Positions 27,930 to 35,681 of a DNA stretch of 64,000 nt are shown one piece after another. Source of the stretch: Chryseobacterium sp. SNU WT5 (lineage in GTDB: Bacteria > Bacteroidota > Bacteroidia > Flavobacteriales > Weeksellaceae); assembly GCF_007362475.1 (NCBI RefSeq), contig NZ_CP041687.1, positions 1 to 64,000 of the forward strand, given 5' to 3'. The notes beneath the pieces were generated by a model. That model saw nothing but the letters and a program-made list of their open reading frames with translations. It was not told the origin of the DNA and ran no database searches. The stretch's first letter is position 1, and each line of letters opens with the position of its first letter. Both the position numbers and the translations under genes were made by a program.

Positions 27930-27941
27930 GGTGATTTCACC
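27930..27941. promoter_or_regulatory. Palindrome GGTGATTTCACC before the 7TM/kinase/regulator operon
   Basis: Perfect 12-base palindrome, 23 bases before the -7 box TACATTTG and so centred near -41. An identical copy (30077-30088) lies after the operon. Best guess: binding site of the operon's own response regulator. Confidence 0.55.
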
Positions 27942-27964
27942 AACTGGATTTAAGTAATAACCTT

Positions 27965-27972
27965 TACATTTG
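27965..27972 (+). promoter_or_regulatory. Promoter -7 box of the two-component operon
   Basis: TACATTTG, exact TAnnTTTG match, 20 bases before the first ATG (27993). No -33 TTTG, in line with activator-dependent use. Confidence 0.6.
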
Positions 27973-27992
27973 TTATAAATAAATTTTTAAAG

Positions 27993-28670
27993 ATGAAATA
28001 CTGGAGTCAAGAAGTAGCAAGTAGTATACAAATTCTCTTAGTCGTTATCCTTTTTGTTTTGCTACTTATAAAACGGAAAAAACTGGGAAAGGAAATTATT
28101 TATTTTCTGGCAGCAGGAGCAATTGTAATGGTTTCTTCGGTCTTTCTTTTTATAATGAGAATATCAGAACCAACTTTTAGTATTCCTGTCCGTTATAATA
28201 TGATGATTAATTTTTCTGTATTTATTCTGTTTTTTCTGTATTTCCGTGGATGTCTAGAATCAAGAACCGCAAAAAAAATAAATATTGTTTTGTCTATTAT
28301 ATTTGTAATCAGCTTTGTTTTTATAAATATTTTCTTCGGTGAAACATATAAAAATTATCCATTACTTTTCTATTTTATTCAAGTTATCTTATTATTAATT
28401 AACATATTTTTGTTGTTACATCAAACATTTAACTCAAATAAAATTCTAAAAATAAAATCATATTATCCTTTTTGGGTATCAGTGGGGCTAATGGCAAATT
28501 ATGTTGGAACAACACCATTACTTATTATTACACATACTCCAATACAAATCAATAGTAAAATATTTTTCATAATTTTATTTATTGTTAATTTTATAGGATA
28601 TTCCATTTTAATTTTGGGAGCTTTGTTAGCAGAAAATATTACTAAAAAAAGTGAATTTATCAGAGACTGA
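27993..28670 (+). CDS. Seven-helix membrane protein of a two-component operon
   Basis: 225 residues, seven hydrophobic helices, with short Lys/Arg-rich loops (IKRKKLGK, GCLESRTAKK). No known family was recognised. Its gene overlaps the histidine kinase gene by 20 bases, and the kinase itself has only one membrane helix and no sensor domain, so this protein is the likely sensor or signal-input partner. It has no catalytic residues that I can identify. Confidence 0.8.
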   Translation: MKYWSQEVASSIQILLVVILFVLLLIKRKKLGKEIIYFLAAGAIVMVSSVFLFIMRISEPTFSIPVRYNMMINFSVFILFFLYFRGCLESRTAKKINIVLSIIFVISFVFINIFFGETYKNYPLLFYFIQVILLLINIFLLLHQTFNSNKILKIKSYYPFWVSVGLMANYVGTTPLLIITHTPIQINSKIFFIILFIVNFIGYSILILGALLAENITKKSEFIRD

Positions 28671-29439
28671 TTTTCTACTTGCCATAACCACCTTTATCAT
28701 TATGATCCTTATCTTAATGATGGTGCTTATCTATGGAGTCTTCGTCAAAAAGAAATCGCAACTTCTTTTATTTCAGCAAAGAAAAGACTCTCTCTTTGAG
28801 CAGGAATTAGCGATATCGCAAATAGAGATGAAAGAGCAAACACTTAACTATATTGGTCAGGAACTACATGATGATCTTGGTCAAAAGCTTTCCGTTGCCA
28901 GGTTAATGATGAGTAAAATTTCTTCGGGTAATGAAGAAGACATAAAGAAAATCGGTTCAGAAATCAATATGCTGATCGGAGAGTGTATTCAGGATATTCG
29001 GAATTTATCGAAGCTTTTCATTAGTAATCAAGTAAAACATTTTGGTTTCGTAGAGTCTTTGGAAAGGGAAATATCCAGAATAGAGCGGCTGCAGTTAATG
29101 GATGTAGATTACAAAATTAACAATCAGGATTTAGAAATAAATTCTAATCACGCATTAATCCTTTTCAGAATTATTCAGGAATGCATTACAAATGTAATCA
29201 AACACTCAAAATCGAATAAACTTTCTATAGAAGTAGAAGAATTTCTGGATATTATAACTATTTCTATCCATGATGATGGAATCGGCTTTAGTTCTAACTC
29301 AATCAATGATGGAAGTGGCTTAAAGAATATCAAAAATAGAGCTCAAATTATTAATGCTGATTTTATAATAAAATCTACTAAAAATTTGGGAACACAAATT
29401 AGGATTACCTATAAAAAACAGGTTACATGGAAAGAATAA
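28651..29439 (+). CDS. NarX/DesK-type sensor histidine kinase
   Basis: 262 residues from a GTG start that overlaps the previous gene. One membrane helix (about 9-32), then a HisKA_3 dimerisation domain with the phospho-acceptor His73 (GQELHDDLGQKL) and a HATPase domain with the N box (IIQECITNVIKHS) and G box (DDGIGF). There is no periplasmic or PAS sensor domain. It should phosphorylate the NarL-type regulator encoded next, whose gene overlaps this one by 13 bases. Confidence 0.92.
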   Translation: MNLSETDFLLAITTFIIMILILMMVLIYGVFVKKKSQLLLFQQRKDSLFEQELAISQIEMKEQTLNYIGQELHDDLGQKLSVARLMMSKISSGNEEDIKKIGSEINMLIGECIQDIRNLSKLFISNQVKHFGFVESLEREISRIERLQLMDVDYKINNQDLEINSNHALILFRIIQECITNVIKHSKSNKLSIEVEEFLDIITISIHDDGIGFSSNSINDGSGLKNIKNRAQIINADFIIKSTKNLGTQIRITYKKQVTWKE

Positions 29440-30077
29440 AAATTGCGATTGTTGATGATCATAAGCTGGTTTCAAAAGCTATTGAAAATATGATATCTTC
29501 TAATCCAAAATTTAAAGTAGTTCTTAACTGCTGTAATGGCGATGATTTCCTTAGTCAATTAGAGCAGGCTAAAGTTTTGCCAGATGTGGTGTTAATGGAT
29601 GTGAACATGCCTAAGAAAAATGGGATTGAAACTACTGCAGAAGTTACCCAAAAGTATCCTGATATAAAAGTGATTGTCCTAACGATGGAAGATAATGAAA
29701 CCACAATTATCAACATGTTAAAAGCTGGTGCAAAGGGTTATCTCTTAAAAGATATGTCTCCAGACATCCTTTTTGATGCCATCAATATTGTTTATGAAAA
29801 AGGAATTTTTTACACTGACATTGTTACTCAAAGTCTTTTAAAAATAAAAGCAGAGGTAAAGGCAAATTATGAAATAACTGATTCTTTAAAAGACCGGGAG
29901 CTGGACTTTATAAAAATGGCCTGTTCAGAATTAACTTATAAAGAGATAGCCGAAAAAATGTGTGTAAGTCCGCGTACAATAGATGGTTATCGCGATTCGG
30001 TATTTGCAAAACTGAACGTAAAAACAAGGGTAGGAATTGTTTTGTTTGCAATAAAACATGAATTATGCAAAAATTAG
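29427..30077 (+). CDS. NarL/LuxR-type response regulator
   Basis: 216 residues. The receiver domain is complete: acidic pair in IVDDHK, acceptor Asp58 (VVLMDVNMP), Thr in VLTMED and Lys in GYLLKD. The LuxR-type helix-turn-helix is at the C-terminus (LTYKEIAEKMCVSPRTIDGYRDSVFAKL). Third gene of the operon. The GGTGATTTCACC palindromes on both sides of the operon are good candidates for its binding site, which would mean autoregulation. Confidence 0.93.
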   Translation: MERIKIAIVDDHKLVSKAIENMISSNPKFKVVLNCCNGDDFLSQLEQAKVLPDVVLMDVNMPKKNGIETTAEVTQKYPDIKVIVLTMEDNETTIINMLKAGAKGYLLKDMSPDILFDAINIVYEKGIFYTDIVTQSLLKIKAEVKANYEITDSLKDRELDFIKMACSELTYKEIAEKMCVSPRTIDGYRDSVFAKLNVKTRVGIVLFAIKHELCKN

Positions 30078-30088
30078 GTGATTTCACC
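30077..30088. promoter_or_regulatory. Second GGTGATTTCACC palindrome
   Basis: Identical to 27930-27941, starting at the last base of the response regulator's stop codon. Similarity continues downstream (ACTGGAT, TTTAA) and a -7 box follows 24 bases later. Confidence 0.55.
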
Positions 30089-30112
30089 CGATACTGGATA
30101 TTTAAAAAACTA

Positions 30113-30120
30113 TATGTTTG
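30113..30120 (+). promoter_or_regulatory. Candidate promoter -7 box downstream of the response regulator
   Basis: TATGTTTG, exact TAnnTTTG match at the same distance from the palindrome as in the operon promoter. It points at a 55-base stretch ending in a hairpin. Confidence 0.45.
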
Positions 30121-30125
30121 CATCG

Positions 30126-30178
30126 TTCTAAAAACACAAATAGAAAAAAAATAAGAAGCTGGTTTTAACTGGCTTTTT
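30126..30178 (+). ncRNA. Candidate small RNA of about 53 bases
   Basis: Begins about 6 bases after the -7 box at 30113-30120 and ends at the hairpin and T run at 30156-30178. The 5' part is A-rich and unpaired. No start codon or open frame is present. Alternatively the hairpin is simply the operon's terminator and the promoter is inactive. Confidence 0.3.
30156..30178 (+). terminator. Terminator after the two-component operon
   Basis: AAGCTGGTT / AACTGGCTT pairs fully in RNA if two G-U pairs are allowed, followed by TTTTT. On the other strand the G-U pairs would be A-C mismatches, so it acts on the plus strand. Confidence 0.7.
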
Positions 30179-30210
30179 ATTTTGTCCGAAACTTGATAAT
30201 TTGATGAATT

Positions 30211-30903
30211 TTAATCCGAAAAATTATTTATTATTCTACTTCTAAACAATTCCATTCCTTCAGTAGCAGATGTTCGAAAGTGATTTTCTTTTTTGGAATA
30301 TGTACCGCTCAGATTGGGGTCAATTACAAAGACTTCACAATTTTGAGGAAGATAATTAATTAAACTTGCAGCGGGGAAAACGCTCATCGAGGTTCCCACA
30401 ATTAAAAATAAATCTGCAACAGAGCAAATCTCCATCGCAGTGTCCATTTCCTGAACCATTTCTCCGAACCAGACAATATGTGGTCGCAACTGAACACCTT
30501 CAAAATCGAAATCGCCAATATTTAAATCTTTCTCCCAGGTAATTATTCCAGAATCTGAATTAATGGGTCTTGCTTTTTTCAATTCTCCATGAAGATGCAA
30601 CACTTTCGTAGAACCGGAGCGTTCATGCAAGTCATCTACATTTTGCGTAATAATTTCTACATCAAACACATTTTCTAATTCGGCTAAGATAAAATGGGCG
30701 TTATTGGCTTCCACTTCTAAAAGTTGTTTTCGTCTCGCATTATAGAAGTCCAGAACAAGTTTCGGATCTTTTTTAAAACCTTCCGGGCTTGCAACATCCT
30801 CAACTTTGTGATTTTCCCATAACCCATTTGAATCTCTAAAAGTTTTCACCCCACTTTCAGCAGAAATTCCAGCTCCGGAAAGAACAACCAATTTCTTTTT
30901 CAT
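30211..30903 (-). CDS. NAD-dependent deacylase, sirtuin (SIRT5-like), zinc cysteines absent
   Basis: 230 residues. Removes acyl groups from lysine using NAD+. Motifs: GAGISAESGVKTFRDSNGLW (NAD site), TQNVDDLHERSG, catalytic His105 in HLHGEL, and VGTSMSVFPAA. Tyr54 and Arg57 (YNAR) form the class III signature that favours succinyl or malonyl groups. The usual structural zinc ligands are missing: the segment between HGELKKARP and LRPHIVWFGE has no cysteine, unlike E. coli CobB. Single gene. Confidence 0.93.
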   Translation of the reverse strand: MKKKLVVLSGAGISAESGVKTFRDSNGLWENHKVEDVASPEGFKKDPKLVLDFYNARRKQLLEVEANNAHFILAELENVFDVEIITQNVDDLHERSGSTKVLHLHGELKKARPINSDSGIITWEKDLNIGDFDFEGVQLRPHIVWFGEMVQEMDTAMEICSVADLFLIVGTSMSVFPAASLINYLPQNCEVFVIDPNLSGTYSKKENHFRTSATEGMELFRSRIINNFSD

Positions 30904-30971
30904 TTCTTGTTTTTTATAAAAATAATTAAAAAGTTTGACTTTATGAAAGCAGAGGTGCCGAATATGTTAAT

Positions 30972-30979
30972 TAAATTTG
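30972..30979 (+). promoter_or_regulatory. Promoter -7 box of the acetyltransferase gene
   Basis: TAAATTTG, exact TAnnTTTG match 18 bases before the ATG at 30998. Confidence 0.45.
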
Positions 30980-30997
30980 TGTTACTAAGAATAAAGA

Positions 30998-31519
30998 ATG
31001 ACAAATATTTCAAACGACTTCAAATTAAGAATTGCAACTGAACAAGACATTCCAATGATTTGGCCAATCATCCAACAGGCAATTTTACGACGAAAAAATG
31101 ATGGTAGTAACCAGTGGCAAGATGGTTATCCTAACTCCGAAACTATAATGAATGATATTAAAAAGCAGGTAGGGTTTGTCGGTGTAAAGAATCATGAAAT
31201 TATCGCATATGTTGCGATAGATTCCGCGATCGAACCTGCGTATGAAGAAATAGAAGGCAAATGGCTTTCTGATCTTCCTTATGTAGTAATACACAGGGTT
31301 GCAGTCTCGGAAAATCAATTAGGACAAGGAATTGCCACTAAAATTTTTTATGAAGTTGAGAAAATTGCTCTAGATCAAAATATTAAAAGCCTTAAAGTAG
31401 ATACCAATTATGACAATGTCGGAATGCTGAAGATTTTAGAGAAGATCAATTATACTTACTGTGGTGAAGTTTACTTTCGCGGTTCTCCAAGAAGAGCATT
31501 CGAAAAATTATTGAAATGA
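30998..31519 (+). CDS. GNAT family N-acetyltransferase
   Basis: 173 residues with one GNAT fold. The acetyl-CoA binding loop is VSENQLGQGIATKIFYEVE (the QxxGxG/A motif A), preceded by VIHRVAV (strand 4) and followed by LKVDTNYDNVGMLKILEKINY, typical of the C-terminal strands. An unusual IPMIWPIIQQAI ... WQDGYPN start is shared with flavobacterial members. The acceptor substrate is unknown. Single gene. Confidence 0.9.
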   Translation: MTNISNDFKLRIATEQDIPMIWPIIQQAILRRKNDGSNQWQDGYPNSETIMNDIKKQVGFVGVKNHEIIAYVAIDSAIEPAYEEIEGKWLSDLPYVVIHRVAVSENQLGQGIATKIFYEVEKIALDQNIKSLKVDTNYDNVGMLKILEKINYTYCGEVYFRGSPRRAFEKLLK

Positions 31520-31595
31520 GATAATCAATTATAACTCACAATAGAACTTTTACTAAAAAACCGACTTTAAAAGCTAGGGATTATTTGTAAATCAC

Positions 31596-31603
31596 TAAAT
31601 TTG
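31596..31603 (+). promoter_or_regulatory. Promoter -7 box of gpmI
   Basis: TAAATTTG, exact TAnnTTTG match 23 bases before the ATG at 31627. Confidence 0.45.
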
Positions 31604-31626
31604 TATACAATCAAAATTTAAAAAAA

Positions 31627-33156
31627 ATGTCGAAAAAAGCTATTTTAGCAATACTTGACGGTTGGGGAATAGGAACAGACCCCAAAGTTTCTGCAATCGC
31701 CCAAGCTAAAACTCCATTTATAGATTCTTGTTACGAAAAATTTCCACACACTACACTGGAAGCGAGTGGAATTGCAGTTGGTTTACCCTTCGGACAAATG
31801 GGGAATTCAGAAGTGGGGCATATGAATTTAGGAGCAGGTAGAGTTGTTTATCAGAATTTGGTCAAACTTAATATGGCGGTGGACAATGCAACTCTAGGAA
31901 AAGAAAATGTAATAACACGAGCTTTCGAATACGCTCTAAAGAATAAAAAACAGGTCCATTTTATTGGATTGGTATCAGATGGTGGGGTACATTCACACAT
32001 TAATCATCTTAAAGGTTTATTGACTGCCGCACACGAATATGGATTGAATAATAATGTCTATGTTCATGCCTTCACAGATGGCCGTGACTGTGATCCACAT
32101 TCAGGAAAAGGATTTATCGCAGAGTTGATCGATCATATGAACATAACAACCGGAAAGTTAGCTACCATTACTGGCAGATATTACGCAATGGATCGTGACA
32201 AAAGATGGGAACGGGTAAAGCTAGCATACGACGCAATGGTTAATGGACTCGGAGAACCAACAAGAGAACCACTTCAACTTATTGAAGAATCTTATAAAAA
32301 AGGAATTACAGATGAATTTTTAAAACCTATTATCTGTCTAAAAGAAAGCAGTTTACCTACAGCAAAAATAGAAAATGATGATGTAGTATTCTGTTTCAAT
32401 TTCAGAACAGATAGAGGTCGGGAAATCACCGAAGCTCTGTCACAGCAAAGTTTTCCTGAATTTGGCATGAGTCCGCTCAACCTTTATTATGTGACCATGA
32501 CAAATTACGATAAGGATTACAAAAATATTCATGTCGTCTTTGATGAGAAAGTCTTAGAAAAAACGATGGGCGAAGTCTTAGAAGAGAATGGGAAAACTCA
32601 AATTCGTGTTGCTGAAACAGAAAAATATCCGCATGTTACCTTTTTCTTTTCAGGAGGACGTGAAGATCTATTTAATGGTGAGAAAAGATTGTTATGTCCA
32701 AGTCCAAAAGAAGTTCCAACTTATGATTTTAAGCCCGAAATGTCTGCATACGATATTACAGAAAAAATAATACCTGAAATAGAAAATGAAACAGCAGATT
32801 TTATATGCTTAAATTTCGCAAATGCCGATATGGTAGGTCATACAGGAGTCTTTTCTGCCGCAGTAAAAGCTGCAGAGACGGTGGATGAATGTATTTCAAA
32901 AGTAGCTTCTGCAGCTTACGAACATGGTTATGCCGTATTTATTCTTGCAGATCACGGAAATTCTGACTTTATGATCAATGCAGATGGTAGTCCAAATACA
33001 CAGCATTCTACCAATTTAGTTCCTTTGATTGTGATGGATAAAGATCGTACTTGGAATTTAAAACCTGGAAAGTTAGGCGATGTTGCTCCAAGTATTTTAA
33101 AAGTAATGGGAATAGAAATTCCTGCAATAATGACAGGCGATATCCTAGTGAGTTAA
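31627..33156 (+). CDS. gpmI: 2,3-bisphosphoglycerate-independent phosphoglycerate mutase
   Basis: Interconverts 3- and 2-phosphoglycerate in glycolysis, using two Mn2+ ions. 509 residues, the usual length. The catalytic Ser61 is in GNSEVGHMNLGAGR; metal ligands are in the alkaline-phosphatase-like parts LDGWG, NFANADMVGHTG, and ADHGNSD; the inserted phosphotransfer domain has FTDGRDCDP and GRYYAMDRD. Intact, single gene, with a downstream hairpin. Confidence 0.97.
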   Translation: MSKKAILAILDGWGIGTDPKVSAIAQAKTPFIDSCYEKFPHTTLEASGIAVGLPFGQMGNSEVGHMNLGAGRVVYQNLVKLNMAVDNATLGKENVITRAFEYALKNKKQVHFIGLVSDGGVHSHINHLKGLLTAAHEYGLNNNVYVHAFTDGRDCDPHSGKGFIAELIDHMNITTGKLATITGRYYAMDRDKRWERVKLAYDAMVNGLGEPTREPLQLIEESYKKGITDEFLKPIICLKESSLPTAKIENDDVVFCFNFRTDRGREITEALSQQSFPEFGMSPLNLYYVTMTNYDKDYKNIHVVFDEKVLEKTMGEVLEENGKTQIRVAETEKYPHVTFFFSGGREDLFNGEKRLLCPSPKEVPTYDFKPEMSAYDITEKIIPEIENETADFICLNFANADMVGHTGVFSAAVKAAETVDECISKVASAAYEHGYAVFILADHGNSDFMINADGSPNTQHSTNLVPLIVMDKDRTWNLKPGKLGDVAPSILKVMGIEIPAIMTGDILVS

Positions 33157-33160
33157 GGGC

Positions 33161-33215
33161 AAATAGGTTTCAAATATTTTTTATTACTATATATAACATT
33201 TTTGAACCTATTTTT
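33161..33215 (+). terminator. Terminator of gpmI
   Basis: AAATAGGTTTCAAA and TTTTGAACCTATTTTT pair with one bulged base around a 24-base loop, then T run; right after the gpmI stop. Confidence 0.6.
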
Positions 33216-33248
33216 CGTAATTTAATATGTCATAAATAATAAATAATT

Positions 33249-33256
33249 TACCTTTG
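33249..33256 (+). promoter_or_regulatory. Promoter -7 box of the acyl-ACP desaturase gene
   Basis: TACCTTTG, exact TAnnTTTG match 21 bases before the ATG at 33278. Confidence 0.5.
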
Positions 33257-33277
33257 TAACATTCAAAAAAAGTATAG

Positions 33278-34255
33278 ATGTATAATAAATTGATGAGAAT
33301 TGAAGTAATGCGGACGTTAGGGAAAGATGTTGATAAATTCATTTCCTCCTACTTAACACCTGCAGAAAAAATATGGCAACCGACAGATTTTTTACCAGAT
33401 CCTTCTGCTGATAGCTTCAAATATGATGTAGATGAGTTACAGACTTATGCCAGAGAAATGGGTTACGACCTGTTTGTCACATTAATTGGCGATTGTATTA
33501 CAGAGGAAGCTCTACCAAGTTATGAGTCTTGGATTATGGGAATCGATGGGGTAGACCAAGAGGAAAGAAGTGGTTGGTCACAATGGGTGAGAAGCTGGAC
33601 TGCAGAAGAAAATAGACATGGAGACTTACTTAATAAATATCTTTATTTATGCGGTAGGGTAAATATGAGGGAAATGGAAATCACTACCCATTATTTAATT
33701 CAAGACGGATTTGATATCGGTACCACCATGGACCCTTATAGAAATTTTGTTTATACCAGCTTTCAGGAAACTGCAACCAATATATCACACCGTCGTGTGG
33801 GATCTTTGGCAAAACAAAGTGGCAACACCAAACTATCCAGAATGTGTGGAGTTATCGCTGCAGATGAAGCGAGACACGCCAAAGCATATAAGCATTTCGT
33901 AACGAGAATTTTCGAATTAGATCCATCTGAAATGATGTTAGCATTCGAAGATATGATGCGAAAAAAAATCGTGATGCCAGCACATTTGATGCGTGAATCC
34001 GGGCAGAAAGCAGGTGAATTATGGGAGCATTTTTCAGATGCCGCACAACGCGCAATGGTTTATACAGGACATGATTATATCAACATCCTAAAAGAATTGC
34101 TCGCTGACTGGAAAATTGACCAGATTACAGAGCTTAATGAGAAAGCGGAAAAAGCACAGGAATATCTAATGAAATTACCAATACGTTTGGAGAGAATTAC
34201 GGATCGTATCGCTACACCTGATTTAGATTGGAATTTTAAATGGGTTAAGTCGTAA
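33278..34255 (+). CDS. Acyl-ACP desaturase (soluble di-iron)
   Basis: Introduces a cis double bond in fatty acyl-ACP, so it helps set membrane fluidity. 325 residues of the plant-type soluble stearoyl-ACP desaturase family. The two di-iron motifs ExxH are in EENRHGD and DEARHAKAY, with further Glu ligands in ITEEALPSYE and FQETAT. No membrane segments. Regiospecificity cannot be told. An in-frame ATG (Met6) is an alternative start. Single gene with a strong terminator. Confidence 0.94.
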   Translation: MYNKLMRIEVMRTLGKDVDKFISSYLTPAEKIWQPTDFLPDPSADSFKYDVDELQTYAREMGYDLFVTLIGDCITEEALPSYESWIMGIDGVDQEERSGWSQWVRSWTAEENRHGDLLNKYLYLCGRVNMREMEITTHYLIQDGFDIGTTMDPYRNFVYTSFQETATNISHRRVGSLAKQSGNTKLSRMCGVIAADEARHAKAYKHFVTRIFELDPSEMMLAFEDMMRKKIVMPAHLMRESGQKAGELWEHFSDAAQRAMVYTGHDYINILKELLADWKIDQITELNEKAEKAQEYLMKLPIRLERITDRIATPDLDWNFKWVKS

Positions 34256-34276
34256 AAACGTATCATATTTATTTAT

Positions 34277-34315
34277 AGCCAAAGTTTGTAACTCGTACAA
34301 ACTTTGGCTTTTTTT
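34277..34315 (+). terminator. Terminator of the desaturase gene
   Basis: Perfect 14-base stem (34277-34290 with 34296-34309) with a 5-base loop, followed by TTTTTT. Confidence 0.9.
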
Positions 34316-34362
34316 ATTATGAAAAGAAATCAGGTATAAAATAGATTAGAATTGAATTTTAC

Positions 34363-34370
34363 TACCTTTG
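34363..34370 (+). promoter_or_regulatory. Promoter -7 box of the HAD phosphatase gene
   Basis: TACCTTTG, exact TAnnTTTG match 20 bases before the ATG at 34391. Confidence 0.5.
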
Positions 34371-34390
34371 CAATTCTGAAATTTTAAATA

Positions 34391-34822
34391 ATGAAAACGA
34401 GTAAAAAACTTGCTATAGATTTCGACGGAACGGTAGTTGATGATGCTTATCCTGGAATCGGAAAACCAAAAATATTTGCTTTTGAAACACTAAAAAAATT
34501 ACAATCTGAAGGTTACAGACTGATTTTATGGACTTACCGACATGGTAAAAGTTTAGAGGAAGCAGTAGAATTTTGCAGAAAAAATGGTGTAGAATTCTAT
34601 GCGATAAATTCGAGTTTCGAAGGCGAGGTGTTTGATCACTCCCAAGCTTCTAGAAAAATTGATGCTGACCTTTTTATAGACGATAGAAATCTTGGCGGTT
34701 TCCCAGGTTGGGGAGAAATTTATAATATCATCAATGATAGAATAGAATTTCGAGTAGAAGGAAAAGAAGTACTGGCCTATTCAAAAATGAAAAAAGATAA
34801 GAAGAAAGGTTTATTTTGGTAA
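34391..34822 (+). CDS. HAD superfamily hydrolase (BT0820-like)
   Basis: 143 residues. HAD motif I is IDFDGTVVDD with the nucleophile and acid Asp; motif II is LILWTYR; motif IV is DLFIDDRNLGG. The cap is minimal. Related Bacteroidota proteins are phosphatases of unknown substrate. It is 49 bases upstream of map and could be read through into it. Confidence 0.85.
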   Translation: MKTSKKLAIDFDGTVVDDAYPGIGKPKIFAFETLKKLQSEGYRLILWTYRHGKSLEEAVEFCRKNGVEFYAINSSFEGEVFDHSQASRKIDADLFIDDRNLGGFPGWGEIYNIINDRIEFRVEGKEVLAYSKMKKDKKKGLFW

Positions 34823-34871
34823 CAAAAGTTACAAAAGAATTTTTTTATCACAAATTTAATAGTTTTATAAA

Positions 34872-35681
34872 TTGATACAATTAAAAACCATAGAGGAACT
34901 ACGATTAATGCGGGAAAGCGCACAATTGGTTTCTAAAACGCTAGGCATGCTTGCCAAAGAGATTAAACCTGGAGTTACAACTTTACATCTAGATAACTTG
35001 GGTGGGCAATTCATTCGGGATCATGGCGGTGAACCTGCTTTCCTGGGAATGTATGGCTTCCCTAAAAATTTGTGTATTTCACCAAATGCCGAAGTTGTAC
35101 ACGGGATTCCTAATGATAAACCATTGGAAGATGGTGATATTTTATCTGTAGACTGTGGTGTTTATATGAACGGATTTTATGGAGATCATGCCTATTCTTT
35201 TGAAGTAGGAGAAGTAACACCTGAAATAAAAAAATTACTGCGTATTACCAAAGAATCTCTTTATAAGGGAATTGAGCAATGTGTACGTGGCAAAAGGGTA
35301 GGTGATATATCAAATGCCATCCAAACTTATTGTGAAGCGCACGGATATGGAGTAGTTAGGGAATTAGTTGGACATGGTTTGGGAAAAAAGATGCATGAGG
35401 ATCCACAAGTACCCAATCACGGAAGAAAAGGAAGTGGTAAAGTTTTAAAAGACGGAATTGCGCTGGCAATTGAACCCATGATTAACTTAGGCACAGAAAA
35501 AGTTAAATTTCATGATGATGGATGGACGGTTACTTCTCTGGACATGTCACCTTCCGCACATTTCGAGCATGATGTCTGTATCATTGCCGGGAAACCTGTT
35601 CTTTTATCCACCTACAAGTATATCTATGAAGCATTGGGCATTGTAACCGACGAGGAAAAACCATTTACAATGGACTTTTAA
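34872..35681 (+). CDS. map: Type I methionine aminopeptidase, TTG start
   Basis: Removes the initiator Met from new proteins. 269 residues. The five metal ligands fit the family: Asp in SVDCGVYMNG, Asp in GDHAYSF, His in GHGLGKKMHEDP, Glu in AIEPMINLG, and the final Glu in HFEHDVCI. The start is TTG (MIQLKTIEELR); no upstream ATG exists and the next Met (residue 13) would cut the first helix. The stop codon shares its last base with the next ATG (35681), so the methyltransferase is translationally coupled. Confidence 0.95.
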   Translation: MIQLKTIEELRLMRESAQLVSKTLGMLAKEIKPGVTTLHLDNLGGQFIRDHGGEPAFLGMYGFPKNLCISPNAEVVHGIPNDKPLEDGDILSVDCGVYMNGFYGDHAYSFEVGEVTPEIKKLLRITKESLYKGIEQCVRGKRVGDISNAIQTYCEAHGYGVVRELVGHGLGKKMHEDPQVPNHGRKGSGKVLKDGIALAIEPMINLGTEKVKFHDDGWTVTSLDMSPSAHFEHDVCIIAGKPVLLSTYKYIYEALGIVTDEEKPFTMDF

